Assembly (NCBI RefSeq): GCF_041624475.1
Contig: NZ_JBFJUX010000009.1
Coordinates: forward strand, 1-64,000
Length of the DNA: 64,000 bases
Source: Litorivivens sp041624475
Lineage (GTDB): Bacteria > Pseudomonadota > Gammaproteobacteria > Pseudomonadales > Spongiibacteraceae
Direction of reading: 5' to 3'
The position numbers and the translations under genes are program-made. Within the stretch, counting starts at the first letter, position 1, and every line of letters starts with the position of its first letter. Of this stretch, positions 57,812 through 64,000 are shown one piece after another. The notes below the pieces were generated by a model, which had not been told where the DNA came from, searched no databases, and saw nothing but the letters and a program-made list of their open reading frames with translations.

Positions 57812-58978
57812 ATGAACACAGAGATTCAGGCGCGGGCAGACGGCCTGCTGGACAAGGTTCATACACTGCTCCCCCGTATTCGCGAGCGCACCGAGGAGTG
57901 CAAGGCGGGGCGCCGGGTTCCCGCAGAGACCGTTTCCGAATTACAGGATGCCGGCTTCTTTCTGGCCCTGCAGCCTGCCCGCTATGGCGGTCTGGAGCTG
58001 ATGCCGCAGCATTTCTTTAGGGCACAGATGATGTTGGCCGAGGCCTGTATGTCCACCGCCTGGGCCTGCGGCATCGTCGCGGTTCACGCCTATCAACTGG
58101 CGCTGATGGATGATCGCGCCCAACAGGATGTCTGGGGTGATTCAATTCATACCCGCGTGTCCTCAAGCTACGCCCCGATGGGTAAAGTCGAAAAGGTCGA
58201 GGGCGGGTTTCGTTTCAGTGGTCGCTGGGGTTGGTCCAGTGGTTGCGATCACTGCAGCTGGGTGCTGCTGGGCGGGATTGTGCCCGATGAAGGCTACCGG
58301 ACTTTTCTGATTCCCCGCGAGGACTACGACATTGAAGATACCTGGCAGGTGATGGGCCTGCAGGGTACGGGCAGTAACGATATCGTGGTGAAAGATGCGT
58401 TTGTGCCCGACTATCGCACCCACAAGCAGATGGATGGTTTTCTCGGCACCAACCCCGGCAAGGCGGTGAACCCGCAGGTGCAATTCCAGTTCCCCTGGGC
58501 CCAGCTCTTTATTCGCACCGTATCGTCGCCGGCTATCGGCGCCTGCCGGGCGGCCTTGCGACTTGCGATCAAGGGCGCCAATGGCAAGGCCAGCAATGAT
58601 CCCACCAAACTGGCCGGTGACACTGCAACACTGGAACGTCTGGCTCAGGCAGATTGCACCATCGACGAGCTCGAAGCGCTGCTGTATCGCAACTTTGATC
58701 ATATGCAGGCTCGTCTTGAGCGAAACGAATCCATTCCGCTGTCCGAGCGTGCACGTTACCGCTTGCAGGCAGGTCAGGTGATCGAGCGATGCATGTGTGT
58801 AGTCGATAGCCTGTTTTCGTCGGCGGGTGGCCGGTCGGTGTTTCTCGACAGTGAGATTCAGCAACGGTTTATGGATATTCATACGGCGCGCGCCCACGTG
58901 GCCAACAACCCGACACCCTTCCTGCGCAACCACGGTGGCCTATTGTTGGGGCTAGAGAACAGCGATGTCTTTATCTGA
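57812..58978 (+). CDS. Acyl-CoA dehydrogenase-fold flavin monooxygenase (HsaA-like)
   Basis: 388 residues of the ACAD fold. RARADGLLDKVH-type opening helices, VPAETVSELQDAGFFLALQPARYGG, FSGRWGWSSGCDHCSWVLLG and a C-terminal HTARAHVANNP. The WSSG-DHC region and lack of the usual catalytic Glu of dehydrogenases point to the group D monooxygenases (HsaA, DszC, HpaB-like). These use FMNH2 from a separate reductase to hydroxylate aromatic or steroid substrates. Its end overlaps the hydrolase gene by 14 bp. Confidence 0.8.
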   Translation: MNTEIQARADGLLDKVHTLLPRIRERTEECKAGRRVPAETVSELQDAGFFLALQPARYGGLELMPQHFFRAQMMLAEACMSTAWACGIVAVHAYQLALMDDRAQQDVWGDSIHTRVSSSYAPMGKVEKVEGGFRFSGRWGWSSGCDHCSWVLLGGIVPDEGYRTFLIPREDYDIEDTWQVMGLQGTGSNDIVVKDAFVPDYRTHKQMDGFLGTNPGKAVNPQVQFQFPWAQLFIRTVSSPAIGACRAALRLAIKGANGKASNDPTKLAGDTATLERLAQADCTIDELEALLYRNFDHMQARLERNESIPLSERARYRLQAGQVIERCMCVVDSLFSSAGGRSVFLDSEIQQRFMDIHTARAHVANNPTPFLRNHGGLLLGLENSDVFI

Positions 58979-59741
58979 ACGCCCCCGCGAGGGACGGCCG
59001 AGTGCTTACGCCATAGCCTCTGAACCATTGCGCGCCTCGCTGGAAGTCGCAGCGCTGCCCTGGAAATTGCCACGTGCGCTTCGTGCTTTGCCACGCGGCG
59101 ACGGTCATCCGGTATTGACCTTGCCGGGCTACGGCGGTGCCGATGGATCGATGGCGGTCATGCGGGCGGCGTTGAAGCGACAGGGTTATTGCAGTCACGG
59201 CCTCGAATTGGGGCGCAATCTGGATCGCGGTGAGGACCGCATTCAATCGGTAGATGACGCGCTGCGCTTCCGCCGGAAAATGGTGGGGCTGATCGAGCAG
59301 CGTCTTGAACAACTCCATGAGCAGTATCAGCAGCCGGTGAGTCTGGTGGGCTGGTCGCTTGGTGGCGTGTATGCCATTGATGTGGCCCAGTCGATGCCTG
59401 ACAAAGTGCGTCAGGTGATTACCCTCGGTTCACCCTTTGGCGATCCGCGCGGTACCACACTGTTTAATGTCATGCGTCGGATCAGCGGCAGTCAGGTCCC
59501 GCTAGAGGGGCAGGATTATGCGGGCTGGTGTGCGGGAGCCGAATGGCGGACGCCGTCGGTGCCAGTCACCGTCATTTACAGCGAACGCGACGGGATCGTG
59601 TCCACCTCCATAGCCCGGCTTCAAAACGACAAAGCAATCCGCTACCGCAAGGTTAACGCCAGTCATATCGGGTTTTCTCACAACACCCGTGCGATCACCC
59701 TGGTTGCTGAGGTATTAGCCACTGAGTGCGCAGCGCAGTAG
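58965..59741 (+). CDS. Alpha/beta hydrolase (lipase-like)
   Basis: 258 residues. VLTLPGYGGADGSM near the oxyanion region, nucleophile elbow LVGWSLGGVYA, an acidic residue in VIYSERDGIV and the late NASHIGF His. No signal peptide. It overlaps the monooxygenase gene by 14 bp, so it is probably a third gene of that operon and may hydrolyse the monooxygenase product or a thioester/ester of it. Confidence 0.82.
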   Translation: MSLSERPREGRPSAYAIASEPLRASLEVAALPWKLPRALRALPRGDGHPVLTLPGYGGADGSMAVMRAALKRQGYCSHGLELGRNLDRGEDRIQSVDDALRFRRKMVGLIEQRLEQLHEQYQQPVSLVGWSLGGVYAIDVAQSMPDKVRQVITLGSPFGDPRGTTLFNVMRRISGSQVPLEGQDYAGWCAGAEWRTPSVPVTVIYSERDGIVSTSIARLQNDKAIRYRKVNASHIGFSHNTRAITLVAEVLATECAAQ

Positions 59742-60650
59742 CTATTCTGGTTGCGCGAGAATTTCTGACAGGGCATCGTCGATGGTAGGAAAACGAAACT
59801 GAAAGTCCTCCTGCAGTGCCGCTTCCGGAATCACAAACTGGCCGGTGGTCAGTAGTGCAGAGACTTCCCCCAGTATCAGTCGCAGGGCCAGAGGCGGCAT
59901 GGGAATAATCGCAGGTCGATGCAGCGTCCTGCCGAGCGCCTTGGCAAAATCCCGATTACTGACTGGTTGCGGTGCGGTGGCATTGATAACCTCGGCCTTG
60001 ATCTCGCCGCGCAGGCAAGCCAGGAAAAGGGCAACCAGATCGTCGATGTGAATCCAGCTGAAGCCCTGTTTGCCGAAGCCAATCGGGCCTCCGAGACCCA
60101 GCTGGAAGGGCGGTAGCAGGTTGTTAAGTGCGCCGCCCCGGCCAAGCACAACACCAATGCGCAGGCATTGCACAGTGGTGGCGTCCTCAGCCTGTCGCGC
60201 GCAGGCTTCCCAGTCCCGGCAAAGATGCGCTGCGAAATCCTCTCCCGGCGGTGCACTTTCATTGAGAGCGGGCGAATCGCTGGCCCCGTAGTAGCCAATG
60301 GCTGACGCCGAAAGCAAACGCTTGATATTCGAGTTGGCCCTAATGCCATCAACCAGTTGGTTGGTGAGCTGCAGCCGGCTTTCCCGCAGGCGTTGTTTCT
60401 GTTTATCCGTCCAGCGTCGGGCAAAGAGGTTTTCGCCTGCGAGATTGATGATGGCTTCGAACGGCCAGGGCTGATCGGGCGGTGGTAGCGCCTCTATATA
60501 ACGTAAGGCTTCGCTGTCCTTGTATTTTTTGCGCTTTTTACGCGTCAGTATTGTGACGCGGTAGCCCTGATCAATCAGGGCGCTTGTCAGGTGGCTGCCG
60601 ACAAAACCGGTGCCCCCGGTAAGCAGTATCTGTGGTCCAGAATCCGACAC
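59742..60650 (-). CDS. TIGR01777 family oxidoreductase (YfcH-like)
   Basis: 302 residues. Extended SDR with LLTGGTGFVGSHLT, INLAGENLFARRW (the INLAGE signature of the TIGR01777 group), SASAIGYYG with its Tyr, and GFSWIHIDDLV. A C-terminal DUF1731-like segment (FQFRFPTIDDAL) completes it. Related to E. coli YfcH; substrate unknown. It is convergent with the hydrolase gene with no gap. Confidence 0.87.
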   Translation of the reverse strand: MSDSGPQILLTGGTGFVGSHLTSALIDQGYRVTILTRKKRKKYKDSEALRYIEALPPPDQPWPFEAIINLAGENLFARRWTDKQKQRLRESRLQLTNQLVDGIRANSNIKRLLSASAIGYYGASDSPALNESAPPGEDFAAHLCRDWEACARQAEDATTVQCLRIGVVLGRGGALNNLLPPFQLGLGGPIGFGKQGFSWIHIDDLVALFLACLRGEIKAEVINATAPQPVSNRDFAKALGRTLHRPAIIPMPPLALRLILGEVSALLTTGQFVIPEAALQEDFQFRFPTIDDALSEILAQPE

Positions 60651-60818
60651 TTCGTCACCTCTTTATTGGCTCAGTCTACTGCGTTTTTCTGCGCTTTTAC
60701 GCACACGTTCAATTATCTCACTATAGTACGCAAAGCAGGGGCTGTCCCGATTCGATTCATGGTGCGGTGGCTGTGCTGTGCCCTGGTTGGGCTGGCGAGG
60801 GATATATAGGATGCGCGC

Positions 60819-61481
60819 TTATTTGCGGCTTTTGTTGCGCCCGGTCTTCTTCTTTTTCTTTTCCCGGTTGTGCTGCAGCACATTGAGTGCGTCCATATAG
60901 CTGACGAGCCGATCGAGATAGGCGGGAGAAACCGCCTGAATTTCGTTCAGGATTTTTACGGCGAGCATATGAGGGTTCAGGGGTCCGGGGTTTTCCGGTT
61001 TCTGCTCCAGCGCAATGCGCACTTTTCGGTGTTTTGCGTTCATTAGCTTGAACTGTTGAAACTTGCTTGCAGCGCGCAAACCGTCCGCTTCGTTTGTTGT
61101 TTCCTGCATCTGACAGACAGCCATTTCAGGCTCGCCAAAGAGCTTCCTGTTCTGTTCCTGCAGTTGCCTATCCAGTTTGCTGAGTGGTGCGGCTTGGGGC
61201 TGTGAGCTGTTGCTGCGCAGCGTTTTGATTAGCTGGCTCAGCGGCGAAGGCTTTTGCTCTTCAGCGGCTCGCTGTGCCGGCGGCTTGCTCGGCAGGGCTT
61301 GCTGCAGGCATTTATCCACTTTGTGATAGAGCCTCTGGGCGACTGCTTCGCGCTCGCCTTCCGCACGCGCCAGCAGGTTTTCAGCGAGCAGCAGAGATAG
61401 CGGCGGGCTTGAGGTGTCAGCCTGCTCTCGCCACTGAGCGAGTTTTTCTTTCAGTTGCGCGGGGTCGGGTTGGTCAGTCAT
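60819..61481 (-). CDS. DUF2894 domain protein
   Basis: 220 residues from the ATG at 61481; a longer in-frame extension lies inside the OmpA-like gene. Mostly polar helices, with NRKLFGEPEMAVCQMQETTNEADGLRA, VSPAYLDRLVSYMDALNVLQH and a Lys-rich tail (KKKKKTGRNKSRK). This matches DUF2894, a partner of DUF802 and OmpA-type genes in several Gammaproteobacteria. Its start overlaps the end of the OmpA-like gene by 8 bp. Function unknown. Confidence 0.82.
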   Translation of the reverse strand: MTDQPDPAQLKEKLAQWREQADTSSPPLSLLLAENLLARAEGEREAVAQRLYHKVDKCLQQALPSKPPAQRAAEEQKPSPLSQLIKTLRSNSSQPQAAPLSKLDRQLQEQNRKLFGEPEMAVCQMQETTNEADGLRAASKFQQFKLMNAKHRKVRIALEQKPENPGPLNPHMLAVKILNEIQAVSPAYLDRLVSYMDALNVLQHNREKKKKKTGRNKSRK

Positions 61482-62112
61482 TGTCTTCGCGATTGCCTGC
61501 GCGCGGTACCGGGGCCATTTCCACGCGCCGATTGCGGGCGCGGCCCTCGGCATCGGCGTTGGAGGCGACCGGTTGCTGGGCGCCGAAGGCGGCGGCAAAC
61601 ACCAGTTCGGCGGGCATGCCGGCGTCGATCAGGGCGCGGGTGACGGTCAGCGCCCGCTGTGCGGACAGCTCCCAGTTGTCATTGAAATTAAGATTGCCCT
61701 CCTGAATCGGCAGGTCATCGGTAAAACCGCTGACCATCAGGATCTGGTCGTGCTCACTCAGGTAAAACTGCAGGGGTTGGAGCAGGCTTTCCAGCAGGGC
61801 ACGACCTTCGTCCTGCAATTCAGCGGAATTGAGTTCAAACAGAACGCTGCCGCTGATGCCGATGCGGCCCTGTTCAAAAGTAATACGACCTTGGGACAGT
61901 GGTGCGGCAAGGGCTTGTTCCAGAGCCTGACGCCGGGATTGTTCCGCTTCGCGCTTGGCGACTTCCTGCTTGAGAGACTGCGAAAGTTCCAGTTGAAAGC
62001 CCAGCGCCCATACCAGCAGCAAGACAAACACGCCGACCAGACCGGTCATCAGGTCGCCGAATACGGCCCAGATGGGGGGCTCCTGCTCGAGACTGTTGTC
62101 GAGATCCGCCAT
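61474..62112 (-). CDS. OmpA/MotB-like inner membrane protein
   Basis: 212 residues. One N-terminal membrane helix preceded by the MotB-type motif WAVFGDLMTGLVGVFVLLLVW. D20 is in the position of the MotB proton-binding aspartate (SFADLMT in flagellar MotB). A short coiled coil and an OmpA-like peptidoglycan-binding domain follow (VSGFTDDLP, LSAQRALTVTRALID, GRARNRRVEM). It should be the ion-conducting, cell-wall-anchored partner of the MotA-like protein next to it; the adjacent ATG and stop share one base. Confidence 0.85.
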   Translation of the reverse strand: MADLDNSLEQEPPIWAVFGDLMTGLVGVFVLLLVWALGFQLELSQSLKQEVAKREAEQSRRQALEQALAAPLSQGRITFEQGRIGISGSVLFELNSAELQDEGRALLESLLQPLQFYLSEHDQILMVSGFTDDLPIQEGNLNFNDNWELSAQRALTVTRALIDAGMPAELVFAAAFGAQQPVASNADAEGRARNRRVEMAPVPRAGNREDND

Positions 62113-64000
62113 TAAGCGTCACCGTTGTTTGCGGTAGTTTCAGACTGCAGCCTGGCTAGCAGTTCCTGATGGGTCAGCAGGTTGTGGTCGATGATTTCAC
62201 GGGCCTGATTCAGGTAGTACTCCATTTGCTCGTCGCTGCGCTGTCCGGTAGAGGCCAATACCTCTTCCATTTTTTCCAGTCGCGACATGAGATTGCCGTT
62301 TGCTTCGCCAAACTGCTGAACCGCAGCCGTGAAGACCTCGCCGAGGGCGGTGAGTTCTGCTGTGCTGGCCGAGAAGTGCGCAATCTGCTCGCTGAGAGCC
62401 TCGCTTTCACTGGCAACTTTCTGTTCGAAGGCTTCGGCGACGCTGCCGAGTTTTTCGTTCGAGCCTTCCAACATGGATTGCACCGCTTCGCGCTGCAAGC
62501 GGGCGTTTTCTTCGAGGCTGGCGGAAAGGCTCTCCAGCTTGCTGAGAGTATCGCGGCGCTCTTCGAGCAGACTGTTGTCGCGCTCGATATTTTTACTGAT
62601 TTCGCCGCGCAATTGGGCAATCACTTCGGCCGCCGCACGGGGCGCCTCCGAGGCGGTTTCGATCAGCTGGGACATGGGCGTTTCCAGTGCGGCGCCCAAC
62701 TTGGCCAGTTGTTGTGCGCTGCTTTCCTGCAGGGCTGCCAATTGAGCGGCGGCGGCTTCTCCGCGCTGCTTTTCTTCGTCGCGCAGTTTCTGCAGTTGTT
62801 CGCTGGCACTGTTGATCAGGGCCTGCAGGTGCTGCGAGGCCTGTTGCTGCCACTGGTCGTCGCGTTCCTGTTGCGCCTGGAGCAGCGCGCTGCTTTGCTC
62901 CAGCAGCTGATTGATCTTTTCCTGATAGGCGTTGCTGTTGTCGCGAGCTTTGTCTGCCAGCTCAGTGCTGGCCTGCGCCAGCCGGTGCGCGCTGCTTTCA
63001 ATCTGGGTTTGCCAGTGCTGCAAACGATCCTGCTCGGCCTGCTGGCTCTTTTCGAGCCAGTCGCTGTTGGTGTTTTGCAGGCCTTTGAACAGCGCTTCGC
63101 TGCTTTGGGTGAACTGAGCCTGTGCCTGTTGAATCTGCTGGTTGATCTGCTCGATCAGCTCATTGCTGCCCTGCTGGTGTTGCTGCAGGATTTGCTGCCA
63201 GTGTTCCTGCTGCGCCCCGGTAGATTTCTCAAGCTCACCGCTGATGGCAGAAAGCTGCTGGGCGACGGCGTTCGCGACCTGTTCCTGTGTTGCTTTGCTT
63301 TCCCGGCCAAGCGTTTGAATGAAATCCTGCAGAATAGGCTGGGCACTTTCCGCGGCGAGTTTGCCGGTGTCGCGAAAGCCGGCACTCAGGGCATCGCTGA
63401 CATTCTGATTCAGCTCGCGCTGCTGCGCCGACAGGCTGTCCTGCAGCGCTTTGTGGCTGTCGGAGAGCTTATCCGCCAGTTGTTGAAAGCGGGCATCGAA
63501 TTGCTCGGCCAGCTGGCCTAGCTGGGCGGCGGCTGCAGGCAGGGCGGTGGCCTGGGCCTGCAGTACTTCGTAGGTTTGGCGGCGCTGATAGCTCAGTGAA
63601 TGGCTTTTGAAAGCATCGGCCATTTCTGAGTCAAGTTGGCGCGAGGCCAGCAGTCGCTCGCGGCGGCTGAGGGTGGAGATCAACCCAAGCATGGCCGAGG
63701 CAGTAACACCGGCGACGGAGGTGGCAAAGGCCAGGCTCAGGCCCTCGATGGGGGCAGCCAGCCCTTCGCGCACGGCTTCCAGCTCGCTGCTGCCCTGCAA
63801 GGCGCCCACAGCACCCTGAAGGGTTTCCACCATGCCGAGAAAGGTTCCCAGCAGACCAAGCATGACCAGCAAGCCGACCAGATAGGGGGTCAGCAGCGGT
63901 GCGGGCAAGCCTGTGGCTTCGCCGTAAATCCGCTGGCGCACTGAAAAGCGCAGCGAGGGCGGCAGGGGGCGCAGCCATTCGCTGAGGTCAGTCACCGGGT
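62112..64000 (-). CDS. MotA/ExbB-like DUF802 protein (partial, runs off window)
   Basis: The frame is open to the right edge; a GTG at 63995 is present but the codon before it is also coding-like, so the N-terminus is probably outside. Visible: membrane helices (PYLVGLLVMLGLLGTFLGM, GLSLAFATSVAGVTASAML) typical of the MotA/TolQ/ExbB proton channel, then more than 400 residues of Gln/Ala/Glu-rich coiled coil (QQREL, QEHWQQILQQHQQGS). The C-terminus, LARLQSETTANNG, ends one base short of the OmpA-like start. Likely a long-tailed motor stator. Confidence 0.83.
   Translation of the reverse strand, partial: PVTDLSEWLRPLPPSLRFSVRQRIYGEATGLPAPLLTPYLVGLLVMLGLLGTFLGMVETLQGAVGALQGSSELEAVREGLAAPIEGLSLAFATSVAGVTASAMLGLISTLSRRERLLASRQLDSEMADAFKSHSLSYQRRQTYEVLQAQATALPAAAAQLGQLAEQFDARFQQLADKLSDSHKALQDSLSAQQRELNQNVSDALSAGFRDTGKLAAESAQPILQDFIQTLGRESKATQEQVANAVAQQLSAISGELEKSTGAQQEHWQQILQQHQQGSNELIEQINQQIQQAQAQFTQSSEALFKGLQNTNSDWLEKSQQAEQDRLQHWQTQIESSAHRLAQASTELADKARDNSNAYQEKINQLLEQSSALLQAQQERDDQWQQQASQHLQALINSASEQLQKLRDEEKQRGEAAAAQLAALQESSAQQLAKLGAALETPMSQLIETASEAPRAAAEVIAQLRGEISKNIERDNSLLEERRDTLSKLESLSASLEENARLQREAVQSMLEGSNEKLGSVAEAFEQKVASESEALSEQIAHFSASTAELTALGEVFTAAVQQFGEANGNLMSRLEKMEEVLASTGQRSDEQMEYYLNQAREIIDHNLLTHQELLARLQSETTANNGDA

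Noticed and set aside
62169..63521. 450-residue Leu/Phe-rich frame on the + strand
   Set aside because: It is the complement of the Gln/Ala/Glu coiled-coil repeat of the DUF802 gene; the hydrophobic look is an effect of reading CAG/GCG repeats in reverse.
60819..64000. Zorya anti-phage system
   Set aside because: The stator-like pair resembles ZorA-ZorB, but no ZorC/ZorD-type helicase or nuclease or ZorE-type HNH gene is present; the DUF2894 partner points to a different module.
1..64000. tRNA, rRNA, CRISPR arrays, insertion sequences, integrases
   Set aside because: I found no direct-repeat array, transposase-like protein, or rRNA- or tRNA-like sequence. I did not run a covariance search, so a single tRNA cannot be excluded with certainty.

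Overview
The window reads as a chromosomal segment of a free-living, probably marine gammaproteobacterium. TonB-dependent receptors, acyl-CoA and lipid enzymes, many short-chain dehydrogenases, CmoM, RNase II, a Rof-type antiterminator and a GlrK-QseG-GlrR module fit the Cellvibrionales/Spongiibacteraceae-Halieaceae area best. That placement is an inference from gene content. I see no rRNA, tRNA, CRISPR array, prophage or insertion sequence.

Layout. 1-6.8 kb: the end of a TonB receptor, a DUF4160/DUF2442 pair, a VWA lipoprotein, a nitronate monooxygenase, small enzymes, and an unannotated GacA-controlled Rsm/CsrB-type small RNA just upstream of cmoM. 6.8-9.5 kb: a secreted M16 peptidase. 9.6-27.1 kb: the most striking region, an apparent polysaccharide synthesis and export locus. 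A leftward operon encodes a TolC-like channel, a zinc-ribbon TackOD1-like protein, a processive family 2 glycosyltransferase and an HlyD-type adaptor. Rightward genes encode a coiled-coil protein, an extra GlmS, a secreted glycosidase-like protein, the sensor/lipoprotein/sigma-54 activator trio GlrK-QseG-GlrR, a GT-B glycosyltransferase coupled to glrR, and a fusion of a UDP-sulfoquinovose synthase-like domain to a class V PLP enzyme. Three sigma-54 (-24/-12) promoters sit before the TolC-like operon, glmS and the fusion gene, and a shared dyad motif lies upstream of two of them. The simplest model is that GlrR switches the whole locus on.

27-45 kb: mixed metabolic and housekeeping genes. They include a 37-residue membrane protein with its own terminator, a TetR-GDPD-GlpD lipid-degradation set, a sulfotransferase, RNase II, PhoH, a GNAT-nitrilase fusion, an encapsulated-ferritin-type protein without an encapsulin gene, a Rof homologue, an acyl-CoA synthetase, and a gdx/sugE guanidinium exporter preceded by a probable guanidine-II riboswitch.

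45-64 kb: a PhoX-like protein, an AGCS symporter and a second TonB receptor, then a tightly overlapping leftward operon (FMO, BASS transporter, two SDR-type enzymes, TauE-like exporter) divergent from an AraC-family regulator. A two-component HsaAB-like flavin monooxygenase pair and a lipase-like hydrolase follow. The window closes inside a MotA/MotB-like motor module (DUF802, OmpA/MotB-like, DUF2894) that runs off the right edge.
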